Shown piece after piece: positions 47,497-56,707 of a DNA stretch of 64,000 bases. The DNA comes from Shouchella lonarensis (GTDB lineage: Bacteria; Bacillota; Bacilli; Bacillales; Bacillaceae_D), in contig NZ_FMYM01000004.1 in assembly GCF_900096965.1 (NCBI RefSeq), positions 1 through 64,000 of the forward strand, written 5' to 3'. The notes beneath the pieces are model-generated. The model did no database searches. It worked only from the letters and a program-made list of their open reading frames with translations, and was not told the DNA's origin. Position 1 is the first letter of the stretch. Each line of letters starts with the position of its first letter. Both the position numbers and the translations under genes were made by a program.

Positions 47497-50184
47497 ATGA
47501 AAACCATATTAAAACTTTTCACCCTATGTGCACTGCTACTCCACGTACTCATTAATCCGTCAAGTATGGCTCAAGCTGGACCCGAACCAACATCATCCTT
47601 ACACGGTTGGCCAACCAAACCGGCTGTCACAACGTTAGCAACAAAAGACACGTTGTTATCTGCACACAGTCCACCAGGACGCATAATGCCACAAGACGAG
47701 TTGGCACATGATACTCAGACATATGAAGTTCTTCCTTTCCAATCAAGAATGAAACTTGCTGACCTTTCTATCCAGCCCCCTTATGACGAGACATTATCTA
47801 CCAGTCACATCACCCTCCCTACAGCATCGTATTCAATGGCTTACCTTAACACACTTGGCTATGACGCATTGGTACAATTACTGGTTACAATTCAGTGGTA
47901 CGACATCCCTGATTTATTTGAGTTTAATTCAGATTCATTTAAATTTTATGAAGATGAATCCCGTGTTCAATTTATTATTGATGCATTAGAAAGCAGAGGA
48001 CACACGTATACAACAGCCGACTCGCAAGGTATTGACACACTCGTAGAAGTGTTGCGTTCTGGTTTTTATCTAGGGTTTTACTATTCTGATCTTGCTTATC
48101 TTAATGAACAAGATTTCCATAACAAGTGTCTACCCGCTTTGAAAGCCATCGCTACAAATCCTGCCTTCTCACTTGGTACAGCTGAACAGGATAAAGTCGT
48201 CGACGCCTATGGAAAACTTATTGGGAACGCCTCGAGCAATGACGAAATCGTCACATTGACAACACCTATTTTGCAACAATTCAACGCTAATTTTGTCCCA
48301 TACGCCAAATCGTATTCTAAAGGAAATGCACTATATAGCTTGCTTAGCGGGATTGATTACGACATTACAAGTTATTTGCGTAGTCATAATCTGCCACCAG
48401 CACAATCACCATGGTTCCAACAAATTGACTCATTCCTAAACGAACTACGCACCATCGCTTTGTACGGGGAAGTCACAAACGATACAGACTGGATCATTAA
48501 CAATGGCATCTACTACATCAGTCGCCTCGGCGAGTTACACACGACTTCCTCCATAGGATTGCAAACCATTACAGAATCATTAGACATTTACCCCTATTTA
48601 AGCGAAACGTACTACACAGCAGCACAACAAATCTCTACTGTTTATGATGGCATTGATTACAACGGAAACACGATTGACTATGCACAACTGATAGAAGATG
48701 GTAAAGACTACTATTTACCGAAAACAACGGTATTTGATGATGAGTCGATCGTGATGAAAACTGGAGAAGATGTCACAGACGAAAAAATTCTCCGTCTATA
48801 CTGGGCCTCAAAAGAAGTTAAAGCACAATTTCATCGGGTTGTCGGATCAGATACCCCCGTTCATGACAGCGATCACGATGATACACTTACCATTGTCATT
48901 TACAATAGCCCGCAGGAATATCGCATGAACCGTTTATTATACGGATACGACACAAATAATGGCGGTATTTATATTGAAAGAGACGGGACTTTCTTTACGT
49001 ATGAGCGCACACCAGAGCAAAGTATTTACAGTTTAGAAGATTTGTTCCGACACGAGATGACACACTATCTACAAGGACGGTACCTTATTCCTGAACTATT
49101 TGGCCAAGGACCTATTTATGCAAACGAACGTCTTACATGGTTTTCAGAAGGCGGCGCAGAATTCTTTGCAGGGTCAACCCGTACAGACCGTGTCGTGCCT
49201 CGAAAGACGATTATCAACAATTTTGCTACGCATCCACGCGATCGATATACGCTTGAACAAACATTATACGCAACTTACGGCACATGGGATTTTTACAACT
49301 ATGCTTTTGCTTTGCAATCCTATATGTACACCCATCGATTTGACTTATTAGATGAGCTACATCAAACCATTCTTGCAAATAACGCACCTGCTTATGACCA
49401 TTATCGAGAAACATTGAGTCTCAATAGCGCTGTAAAGTATGCATACCAACAATATATGCAACACCTCATCGACCGTAACAACAACCATATTGACCCTGCC
49501 GTGTCAGATGATTATTTACAACCACCTACACCAAAATCACTTGTGTCGGTCCAAAATGAAGTAACAGAAATCCTGCCATTAACAAATGTCGCGCTCACCG
49601 AACAAACATCCAATTCTTTTCAAACATTTTTACTGAAAGGAACCTATATCGGGGAAGAAACAGCAGGAGCCGAGCATGATTGGCAACAGCTGAACACTGT
49701 GCTTGATCATGCATTAGAAGAATTAGCCAAAAAACCGTGGAATGGCTACAAAACTGTAACCGCTTACTTTACTGATTATACGGTAAATGAACATAACCAA
49801 GTGGCGTGTGAGGTCGTCCTCCATGGCGTGGCAAGCAATATCGTCTCTTCCATTGAACCAAACGAATCCATTGACACAGCAACCCCTTTACCGCTCAACA
49901 CCGGGTTTGTTGGGGGCTTTGATGAAAATAATGAGTTAGACATTTTTGCGATCGACGTGGACTCATCACCCTACGTCTCTATCGATGTTGAGAACACACA
50001 AAACATCGGCATGAACTGGGTTGTCTATTCAGAAACAGATCTCACCAATCCCGTTGCCTATGCGACCACATCTGGATTAGACTTGTCCGGCGCTTTCCAA
50101 GCTAATCCAGGAACGTATTATCTATATGTATACAGTTACGATTCACGTCCTGGCGAGTACTCTGGGATAACATTAACAGAATAG
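47497..50184 (+). CDS. Secreted microbial collagenase (peptidase family M9)
   Basis: An 895-residue secreted metalloprotease. A signal peptide of about 28 residues (MKTILKLFTLCALLLHVL...) ends near AQA. An M9 N-terminal activator-like region covers roughly residues 90-400. The catalytic domain has the zinc motif HEMTH at 519-523 and a downstream Glu in WFSEGGAEFFAGSTR near 551. A C-terminal PPC-type beta-sandwich spans about 785-895. It would degrade collagen or gelatin-like protein outside the cell. ATG 47497 follows TTGGAGG. The frame runs 129 bases further up with no site. Confidence 0.9.
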   Translation: MKTILKLFTLCALLLHVLINPSSMAQAGPEPTSSLHGWPTKPAVTTLATKDTLLSAHSPPGRIMPQDELAHDTQTYEVLPFQSRMKLADLSIQPPYDETLSTSHITLPTASYSMAYLNTLGYDALVQLLVTIQWYDIPDLFEFNSDSFKFYEDESRVQFIIDALESRGHTYTTADSQGIDTLVEVLRSGFYLGFYYSDLAYLNEQDFHNKCLPALKAIATNPAFSLGTAEQDKVVDAYGKLIGNASSNDEIVTLTTPILQQFNANFVPYAKSYSKGNALYSLLSGIDYDITSYLRSHNLPPAQSPWFQQIDSFLNELRTIALYGEVTNDTDWIINNGIYYISRLGELHTTSSIGLQTITESLDIYPYLSETYYTAAQQISTVYDGIDYNGNTIDYAQLIEDGKDYYLPKTTVFDDESIVMKTGEDVTDEKILRLYWASKEVKAQFHRVVGSDTPVHDSDHDDTLTIVIYNSPQEYRMNRLLYGYDTNNGGIYIERDGTFFTYERTPEQSIYSLEDLFRHEMTHYLQGRYLIPELFGQGPIYANERLTWFSEGGAEFFAGSTRTDRVVPRKTIINNFATHPRDRYTLEQTLYATYGTWDFYNYAFALQSYMYTHRFDLLDELHQTILANNAPAYDHYRETLSLNSAVKYAYQQYMQHLIDRNNNHIDPAVSDDYLQPPTPKSLVSVQNEVTEILPLTNVALTEQTSNSFQTFLLKGTYIGEETAGAEHDWQQLNTVLDHALEELAKKPWNGYKTVTAYFTDYTVNEHNQVACEVVLHGVASNIVSSIEPNESIDTATPLPLNTGFVGGFDENNELDIFAIDVDSSPYVSIDVENTQNIGMNWVVYSETDLTNPVAYATTSGLDLSGAFQANPGTYYLYVYSYDSRPGEYSGITLTE

Positions 50185-50228
50185 AAAATTCATTCAGATC
50201 AATGATTTGATCGTGTAAATGTAAAACG

Positions 50229-50287
50229 GCTCCGTAGGACAATACACAAAAGAGCTTGAAGTGTATCATGTCTTCGGAGTCTTTTTA
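50229..50287 (+). terminator. Terminator after the collagenase gene
   Basis: A long imperfect stem, GGCTCCGTAGGACA...TGTCTTCGGAGTC, followed by TTTTT. Confidence 0.7.
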
Positions 50288-50308
50288 AATCAATCACTAC
50301 AGTCATCA

Positions 50309-50854
50309 TTATCTCACACAAAACACACCCGGATACTCAACAACAAACCCCCCTTCATCCACCGTAATCATTGTCTCATATGACCTACACTGATAACGAA
50401 AATACCGTAAACCCTTCTCTTCACGAATATATTCATAATGCTGTGTCACTTTCTGTATTTCTAAATGAGGGACAGCGATGTACACCATTTCAAATTCCCT
50501 ACACTGATTTTTTTCCCATGTTAATCTACGAATTGGCAACGAATTAGAAAACGGTGTGATCGAAATGTCAACATCGATTGCGCCTTTTAATGATTTTATC
50601 TCTTGACCCTCATCATCAAACCATTTTCCCTCGCCATTACTTTTGAGGACTAACTGTTTCGAGCGGTCGATTTCTAGTTTCACTTCTTTTGTTAACCCGT
50701 TTCCATCCAAAGACACTTCGTACACAACAAGAAATGCTTCCTTATCTTGATAAATGATCACTCCCCTCGCAATCATTCCATCTAATTGTGCATCCAAAGT
50801 AACATATTCACTGCCGAAGTGCTCCATATGTTTCCATATCCTTTTATGGTTCAT
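50309..50854 (-). CDS. Putative glycolipid-binding family protein
   Basis: About 181 residues of mostly beta-structure, resembling the PF06475 putative glycolipid-binding family by the RRL(T)W pattern near residue 109, the internal acidic YVTLDAQLDGMIARGVI opening and the YRYQCRSYE(T)MITVDEGGFVVEYPGVF end. Function is not established. ATG 50854 was chosen; the frame extends to 50875. Transcribed leftward beside ligD. Confidence 0.75.
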   Translation of the reverse strand: MNHKRIWKHMEHFGSEYVTLDAQLDGMIARGVIIYQDKEAFLVVYEVSLDGNGLTKEVKLEIDRSKQLVLKSNGEGKWFDDEGQEIKSLKGAIDVDISITPFSNSLPIRRLTWEKNQCREFEMVYIAVPHLEIQKVTQHYEYIREEKGLRYFRYQCRSYETMITVDEGGFVVEYPGVFCVR

Positions 50855-50935
50855 AAATACCCTCCCAATCCACATGTATCTCTACTTATATCAAATCATC
50901 ACTTGTTTACAGTGTCAATAGGCTAGCAAACCTTT

Positions 50936-52756
50936 TCAGAGTTTTTTCAGCTCGTCCAATACTTTGTTAAAAGCCTGCTTCTCCCCTACCTCTCTAAAGT
51001 CGCGAAAAGGATTTCCGACTGTATACATGCGGTCTAATACTGTCGGCATTGTAAACGCCTCTGGACGCAATCGTTCGTTCACTTCGTCCCAATGTAGAGG
51101 CGCTGCAATGAGCCCTTTTTCATTCCCTCGCGGTGAGAATGGCGCAATGATTGTTTTCCCTCCTTTATGTTGGACATAATCTAAATACAATTTGTTCCCA
51201 CGGTTCTTCTTTAACCGCTCTATTGTAAAGCAATCACGGTTCTTCTCCACTAAAAATTTGCATACAAACTGTGTGAAAATCCCCGTTTCCTCATACGTAA
51301 ATGTATCATATGGTAATGGGATGTATAGCTGTATACCTTTGCCACCAGAAGTTTTCACAAACGACGTCAACTGAAACTGTTCAAAAATGGCTTTGAACTG
51401 TAACGCCGCATCAATCGCAAGATGAAATTCGTTTACTGACGGCGGGTCAAGATCAAAGACAATTTCCGTCGGTTTCTCCGTCTTAATTGGTTGGAAAGGA
51501 ACATGAAACTCGAGTGCCAATTGGTTCCCTAACCAAAGGAGCGTTTCAATATTGTTACAAAGAATGAAGTTGGTTTCATCGTGTAATTCAGTAGACACAA
51601 AATGAGGGACATTTTTAGGACTACTTTTTTGGTAAAAGTGTTCTCCTGGTACACCGTGAGGATAACGAATGACTGTTAATAAACGGTCTTGCAAAAAAGG
51701 CAACATGTAACCAGCTATCATTTGTAAATATAGCAAATAATTATTTTTTGTTTGACTGATTGCTGGAAATATAGGCTTGTCAGGATGTGTCATTGTCACA
51801 TCTTTCGGTAGGGGGTTTAACTGCCGCTGCATATGACGCCAGTGACAAGCTTCCGGTAACTGATCAAAGCGAAAAGAATGGAACCTTGGCTCTCTTAACT
51901 TTCCATCAAATCCAATACAAGCAATATCTACGCAAATGCACGGCGTTAATTTCCATATTTTGTTTTTTCTCTCTCCATTTGTTTGAATAAACTTGACCAA
52001 CGTTTTTCGTTCGTCATCTGTCATCCCATGCTTAAAAACGACAATGTCCATCAATTGGTCTTGCTGATACACCGATCCCCCAAAATAACCATTCTCAGCA
52101 TCATAATCCGTTATAATAACCGTCACATACCGCCAATTTTTCACCTTTAACCACTGCTTCGTTCTCACACCCGTCGCCCATCGGCTCGTTCTTTTTTTTG
52201 CCACGATCCCTTCTCCATTATAAGCTTGAATTGTATGCCACAGTGGCTGATACTGTCCTCGGCTCTCAATTGCCTGTAACCGTCGCACGTCCTGATCATC
52301 CACTTTTACAGGTAGGTTTAATGCCTGAAATAGTTTTGAAAGCAGTTGTTTCCGTATCACCAAGTCAAGACTCACTTGTGCTTGTCCCTTATAGGTTAAT
52401 ACATCAAATAGGATCAAGTGGCACGGAAAAGATGCTGCATGAGCAGCGATGACATCTTTATCCTTCATCTTACTTCTTCTTTGAACCATGGAGAATTCGC
52501 TTTTTTTGCTATTTGATAAATACACCAATTCCCCATCTAATGTGAGTGGTAAAAAAGGTTTAACGTTGTCATGTAACTTATGACAAAAGTCAATAATCTC
52601 CGGAAACATGGCGTTTAACTTATGACCATTTCTGGCAATCAACATTGGCTGCTTTTCCCAAACGAACATACACCTAAAGCCGTCGTATTTCGCTTCATAC
52701 ATCCATTCTTTTCCGGTGGGCGCTTCAATCGCTTCTGTTAAAAGCATGGGCTTCAT
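50936..52756 (-). CDS. ligD: DNA ligase D (ATP-dependent ligase plus polymerase domain)
   Basis: A 606-residue NHEJ ligase. The N-terminal ATP-dependent ligase domain has the adenylated Lys23 in EAKYDGFR, with the TLDGELVYL motif and VKNWRYV near 210. The C-terminal primase-like polymerase domain (about 320-606) has DLDPP metal ligands near 425 and TSGGKGIQLYIPLP. The ligase-polymerase order without a 3'-phosphoesterase domain is that of Bacillus LigD (YkoU). ATG 52756 follows AAGGAGGTG. Divergent from ku. Confidence 0.94.
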   Translation of the reverse strand: MKPMLLTEAIEAPTGKEWMYEAKYDGFRCMFVWEKQPMLIARNGHKLNAMFPEIIDFCHKLHDNVKPFLPLTLDGELVYLSNSKKSEFSMVQRRSKMKDKDVIAAHAASFPCHLILFDVLTYKGQAQVSLDLVIRKQLLSKLFQALNLPVKVDDQDVRRLQAIESRGQYQPLWHTIQAYNGEGIVAKKRTSRWATGVRTKQWLKVKNWRYVTVIITDYDAENGYFGGSVYQQDQLMDIVVFKHGMTDDERKTLVKFIQTNGERKNKIWKLTPCICVDIACIGFDGKLREPRFHSFRFDQLPEACHWRHMQRQLNPLPKDVTMTHPDKPIFPAISQTKNNYLLYLQMIAGYMLPFLQDRLLTVIRYPHGVPGEHFYQKSSPKNVPHFVSTELHDETNFILCNNIETLLWLGNQLALEFHVPFQPIKTEKPTEIVFDLDPPSVNEFHLAIDAALQFKAIFEQFQLTSFVKTSGGKGIQLYIPLPYDTFTYEETGIFTQFVCKFLVEKNRDCFTIERLKKNRGNKLYLDYVQHKGGKTIIAPFSPRGNEKGLIAAPLHWDEVNERLRPEAFTMPTVLDRMYTVGNPFRDFREVGEKQAFNKVLDELKKL

Positions 52757-52808
52757 CCAGAACACCTCCTTCACTTTCTCGTTAGTGTTTGGTGATTTCC
52801 ATTTAACA

Positions 52809-52839
52809 TACATAAAAATGTTTAAACGATCGCATAGTA
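52809..52839 (+). promoter_or_regulatory. Possible sigma-G-like promoter of ku
   Basis: CATAGTA (52833-52839) resembles the forespore sigma-G -10, with TACATA 18 bases upstream as a partial -35 (consensus TGAATA). ku and ligD are forespore genes in B. subtilis, which favours this reading, but the match is incomplete. Confidence 0.35.
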
Positions 52840-52861
52840 TAAAAAAAAGAGGTGACTCCAC

Positions 52862-53680
52862 ATGCATACGGTTTGGAAAGGCAGCATTTCTTTTGGTCTT
52901 GTCAATATTCCAGTTAAATTACATGCGGCAACAGAAAATAAAGACATTAAATTAAGACAACTACATAAAACATGTCATACACCTATTAGTTATAAAAAAG
53001 TATGTGAAGGGTGTCAGAAAGAAGTGAAAGACGAAGACATCGTGAAAGCATACGAATACGCGAAAAATAAGTTTGTTGTTTTAGATCGCGAAGAGCTTGA
53101 AAACTTACGGAAAGAAAATCAAGACAAAACGGTAGAAATAATTGATTTTGTGCAGCTAACTGAAATCGATCCTATTTACTTTGAACGCACCTACTTCTTG
53201 TCTCCCGACGCCACCGGTGCCAAAGCATACACATTGTTACGCCACACCCTAGAACAATCGGGAAAAATTGGTGTAGCAAAAATTACAATTCGCTCAAAGG
53301 AGCAACTGGCAATTGTTAGAGTCTATCAACATGCGCTTGTGATGGAGACAATCCATTACCCTGACGAAGTCCGCAATGTGCGCGATGTACCAAATATTCC
53401 AGAAGAGGATACAGTCGGTCCAAAAGAGTTAAAAACAGCACTTATGCTTGTAGACCAATTAACGACAGCATTCAAACCTGAAAAATACACGGACGATTAT
53501 CGAACTGCTTTAATGGCACTCATTGAAGCCAAGAAGTCAAATCGTACTGTCACGCCAAATGAAAAACATGCTCCTCCAGATAATGTTACTGATTTAATGT
53601 CTGCCCTTCAAGCATCACTAGACAAGACGAAAAAACCTGCACCAAGAAAGCGGGCGAGCAAAGCGAAGAAAAATGCTTGA
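52862..53680 (+). CDS. ku: Ku protein for non-homologous end joining
   Basis: A 272-residue prokaryotic Ku. It opens with VWKGSISFGLVNIPVKLHAAT, the family signature. The beta-barrel ring follows, and a lysine-rich tail (KKPAPRKRASKAKKNA) provides DNA contacts. It forms a homodimeric ring on broken ends and recruits LigD, encoded divergently 105 bases away. AAAGAGGTG precedes the ATG. Immediately downstream lies an IS3-family remnant, without damage to the gene. Confidence 0.95.
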   Translation: MHTVWKGSISFGLVNIPVKLHAATENKDIKLRQLHKTCHTPISYKKVCEGCQKEVKDEDIVKAYEYAKNKFVVLDREELENLRKENQDKTVEIIDFVQLTEIDPIYFERTYFLSPDATGAKAYTLLRHTLEQSGKIGVAKITIRSKEQLAIVRVYQHALVMETIHYPDEVRNVRDVPNIPEEDTVGPKELKTALMLVDQLTTAFKPEKYTDDYRTALMALIEAKKSNRTVTPNEKHAPPDNVTDLMSALQASLDKTKKPAPRKRASKAKKNA

Positions 53681-53689
53681 GATTTTGTG

Positions 53690-54074
53690 CACAGTAAAAT
53701 CAATCCTTTTCCTCTAGCAAATCTTCCGTGGCAAAAGCCCTTGCATCCGTTTCAGGTGATTTACGCCAGTTACAATTATTCCATACAGATCGGGGGTCAG
53801 AGTTTAAGAACAAACTGATCGACAAAACGCTTCATACGTTTGGCATCGAGCGCTCTTTGAGCATGAAAGGATGCCCGTATGATAATGCCGTTGCAGAAGC
53901 GACATTCAAGACGATTAAGACCGAATTTGTGAAGCAATACGTGTTTGATACGCTGAATGATCTCGATAGAGAACAGCGAGATTATGTTCATTGGTTTAAC
54001 ACAAAACGTCTACACAGTACTCTTGGATATAATAGTCCGATTGAGTACAAGATTGCCCTTTAAAAATTTGTCCA
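53690..54074 (+). mobile_element. Truncated IS3-family element
   Basis: Only the 3' part of an IS3-type element is left: the last third of the transposase plus a short right end finishing near TTTGTCCA. The left limit (after the ku stop at 53680) is uncertain. The right end lies exactly where an IS1182 transposase reading frame is broken, so the IS3 piece appears inserted in, or fused with, an older IS1182 copy. Confidence 0.75.
53728..54063 (+). pseudogene. IS3-family transposase (OrfB), C-terminal fragment
   Basis: About 111 residues of a DDE transposase. The second catalytic Asp is in FHTDRGSEF and the Glu in NAVAEATFKTIKTEF. YVHWFNTKRLHSTLGYNSPIEYK is the usual C-terminus of the family. 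The N-terminal helix-turn-helix and first Asp are missing, so it cannot be active on its own. Confidence 0.88.
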
Positions 54075-54350
54075 ATTAGTTGATCATCCAGTTGTTGACC
54101 ATATCGTTTATCACACGGGCAATATGATTTTCTGGGATAAGATCTGAGAAATCCATAGGAAGATTCAATTGATTTATGTTATACTCTAAGAAAGTAGCCT
54201 TTTGGTTGCTCAAAGAAATCGCCTCTTTTCTAATGGTTTTAGGGATAACTCCATTTTAACAGAGTGGGCGATTTTTTTTGTGTTTTTTTGTTTAAAAAAC
54301 ACAAAAAGCTGTCCTAAAGGTCGTTTTTTATGACCTTTTGGGACAGCCCC
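54075..54350 (-). mobile_element. Left end of a broken IS1182-family element
   Basis: Reading leftward from the terminal GGGGCTGTCCCAAAAGG at 54350, there is a hairpin leader and then the first 45 codons of an IS1182 transposase, cut off at the IS3 piece. It shares the outer 97 bases with the window's first bases. Confidence 0.8.
54076..54213 (-). pseudogene. IS1182-family transposase, N-terminal fragment
   Basis: A TTG start at 54213, eight bases after an AGAGG site, opens a frame of 45 codons with NQKATFLEYNINQLNLPM and DLIPENHIARVIN. This is the classic IS1182 transposase N-terminus. It ends in TAA at 54076-54078, where the IS3 sequence begins. Confidence 0.85.
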
Positions 54351-54369
54351 TTACCTATAAGGCGAAAAG

Positions 54370-54840
54370 CTATGAGTTTTCAAGATCGTCTAACACCGGA
54401 ACCACAAAAAATCGCTTTTTAGGAAGCACATCAATAACATCCTCATGTTCTCCATTTTTATCTTCCCAATAAACTTTTAGCTGGACCTTCACTTTCCCAT
54501 CTTTGAAGATCGATCCTATACTACGCATAAGAGAAGCGTCATCATTTTGCTCTATTAAACGATCTTCATCATAATAATTAAGATCATGAATGACTTCATC
54601 ATTCTCTATTAGCTCAATCTTCATCAATTGAACTTCATTCCCCAGCTCACCCGTCCAGTGTATCAGGCCTACCCATTCCCCAGCAGGTGAAGTTTTATCT
54701 CTGTCATACTCCACTTTCCAATTCCCGTCTTCAGAGACACCGACCCACTTAGGTGATTGATTGATAGAATAAACTATCCAACCGACTATAAAAATGAAAA
54801 CAACCGCTAAAACCCACACAACCCCTTTTTTACTTGTCAT
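54370..54840 (-). CDS. Membrane-anchored hypothetical protein
   Basis: A 156-residue protein with one N-terminal transmembrane helix (residues about 6-26). An extracytoplasmic beta-rich domain of around 125 residues follows, rich in Glu, Asp and Trp. I do not recognise the family. AAAGGAGCC precedes ATG 54840. It starts 35 bases after the stop of the secreted amidase gene, so the two are probably one operon. Located directly beside an IS1182 remnant. Confidence 0.72.
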   Translation of the reverse strand: MTSKKGVVWVLAVVFIFIVGWIVYSINQSPKWVGVSEDGNWKVEYDRDKTSPAGEWVGLIHWTGELGNEVQLMKIELIENDEVIHDLNYYDEDRLIEQNDDASLMRSIGSIFKDGKVKVQLKVYWEDKNGEHEDVIDVLPKKRFFVVPVLDDLENS

Positions 54841-54875
54841 TGATGGCTCCTTTAAAAAAATTTTGTTTGCCTGCA

Positions 54876-55985
54876 CTACTTAAAGTTAATAACTCGGTAG
54901 CTTTTAAATTTTTGCCCTTTTATCCGATCTTTGATATTCTTGTTAGAATAGTTGGCCGTATTCGATGAAACGTAGACCGTACCATTGGCTTTTCGGTTTA
55001 CTATAACAGAATGAAACCACCGACCACTGCTATTTTGAATTTGAATCACATCACCAACCGCTGCATTCTTGATAATGGTGTTCACATTTGAGCTCGTCTG
55101 CGCTCTCATCTTTCTGGTCTTTGTCCAGTAAGTATAGAAATCAGTCACACGTATCCAAGAAGTAGACAACTTATCGCGCATATAGCAACTGTTTGCGCTA
55201 ACACCACAATCATGGTAGTTATCATTATACCAATGCGCTGTCGTTTGAGTAATACCTCTTTTTACAGACTTAGGTTTCTTCTCTGATAATCCGCCTGCAT
55301 TTACTGCTTGCGACACAAAATTAGTACAATTTTTAGGATACACTCCGAAGTTGTAATTAGGTTTTGCACCATGTTTGTTGGCATAATTAGCCGCCTTAGT
55401 ACGATTATATCCTCCTTTTGAGGTTGCCTGAACAATCGGATTCATATCTTCCAATAGCCACATTTCCTCTAACTCTTCTTCAAACTCGGCTTCTTCTCGC
55501 TGTAGCAACGCGACATCCTCCGCCAATTCTCCCAGCGTCACTTTTGACATCTGTTCAGATACTTCAGTTCCAACTTCTTCAGGCTCATAAAATACTTGCA
55601 TTTGATCCAACTGATACACGTATTCACCCATATAGTAATCAAGTAATTCATACTGGGGGTGTTTCAAGAGTTCTTCATCTGTGCTCTCCAATTGCTGCAA
55701 CATCAAATATTCCACAAACTCTGCCGAGCCAACTTCCAACTCAAGCCCCTGTTCATCAAAATAAGCCAACAACATTTGTTCAAGCTCACCTAACGTGTAT
55801 TCTTCCTCACCATCGGCCAATTCCAAACCATCTTCAAGTTGCTCGTCTGAAGAAATTTCTTCTAGCGTTTCAACTTCTTCAGCATTTGTGTCATCTCCTT
55901 GTGCATACGTAGGTGACCCTACTGTTCCGGACAACACTAGCACACTACTTAACCCTAAAATCAGACATGACTTCCCTTTTTTCAC
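54876..55985 (-). CDS. Secreted amidase-domain protein
   Basis: A 369-residue exported protein. A signal peptide (about residues 1-29, ending near TYAQ) is followed by a very acidic region of about 160 residues (ETLEEISSDEQLEDGLELADGEEE and similar). The C-terminal part (about 195-369) is a putative amidase domain with YNRTKAANYANKH, YPKNCTNFVSQAVNAGG holding the likely catalytic Cys, and FHSVIVN with the likely His. Similar domains are found in secreted cell-wall-related proteins of Bacilli. Substrate unknown. AGGAGGAAGT lies upstream. Confidence 0.82.
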   Translation of the reverse strand: MKKGKSCLILGLSSVLVLSGTVGSPTYAQGDDTNAEEVETLEEISSDEQLEDGLELADGEEEYTLGELEQMLLAYFDEQGLELEVGSAEFVEYLMLQQLESTDEELLKHPQYELLDYYMGEYVYQLDQMQVFYEPEEVGTEVSEQMSKVTLGELAEDVALLQREEAEFEEELEEMWLLEDMNPIVQATSKGGYNRTKAANYANKHGAKPNYNFGVYPKNCTNFVSQAVNAGGLSEKKPKSVKRGITQTTAHWYNDNYHDCGVSANSCYMRDKLSTSWIRVTDFYTYWTKTRKMRAQTSSNVNTIIKNAAVGDVIQIQNSSGRWFHSVIVNRKANGTVYVSSNTANYSNKNIKDRIKGQKFKSYRVINFK

Positions 55986-56136
55986 TGTTTTACTTCCTCC
56001 TTGGACGTTGTTCTATGGTGCAACTATATTATATTGTGCGTTGAGCTGTTTTGTCTATGGGAATGTTTCGACATATATTGTCGAATTAAACTAACTATTA
56101 TAGTGAATAAACTGGCAACGAAATGATAAACAATTT

Positions 56137-56192
56137 TCGAACGAATCCGTTCGAAAAAGAGCACAAACCACAAACCCTCCGCGGTTTGTGCT
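56137..56192. repeat. Hairpin unit A (inverted repeat followed by GAGCACAAACC hairpin)
   Basis: TTCGAACG/CGTTCGAA (56137-56154) is directly followed by AAAAGAGCACAAACC and a hairpin closed by GGTTTGTGCTACCAA. A related unit lies at 56708-56775. Function unknown; it may act as a terminator, though the T-run is weak. Confidence 0.55.
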
Positions 56193-56272
56193 ACCAATAT
56201 GATTATAATAAAAACTCCCTGTCACTCTCCATGGTTTCATCTTCGCTAATTTCTCGGTCTTACGCATCCATA

Positions 56273-56636
56273 CTAATACGGAAAACTTCGACCCAAAGAT
56301 TCAATTTCTAGTTGCCCAGGTATATGTTTAATAATTGCATCAAAATGATCTTGACTAAGTCCTACTTCGTTGCCTTTTCATCAAAGCCGACAAAGATCAC
56401 TGGTCCACAAATCGCCAGAATGGACGTATAGCATCCGTGCTGATTGTTAGGGGCTGACCAGGGTAACGCCCGCTTGTTATAGTAAAGCATAATTCTGTCT
56501 GTAACAAACAACCAACCTAACTCTCCATCAGCCGGAAACTGAATCAATTCTTTTTGGTTTCCAACGTCGTATCTTCATAGGTTACGACTTCATATTCTGT
56601 TCCCTTTGTGCCAGGAAATAATCTCCATACTTCCAT
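56273..56636 (-). pseudogene. Frameshifted small gene of mobile-element type
   Basis: Translating leftward from ATG 56636 (AGAGGGAG nine bases upstream) gives MEVWRLFPGTKGTEYEVV. The frame then has to shift near 56547 (at CAAAAAGAATTG) to read ELIQFPADGELGWLFVTD, and again near 56360 to read VGLSQDHFDAIIKHIPG, ending at TAG 56273. About 120 residues would result. The N-terminal part weakly resembles the incomplete gene at 63768 and the two share an upstream region. Possibly DUF3846-like, but not certain. The first shift could in principle be programmed; the second argues for decay. Confidence 0.6.
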
Positions 56637-56707
56637 ATAAAACAGCTCCCTCTTTTTCATCTTACCTATATCATAACGCGTTCAAAAGGAGTTGTACGCC
56701 ACGATTT

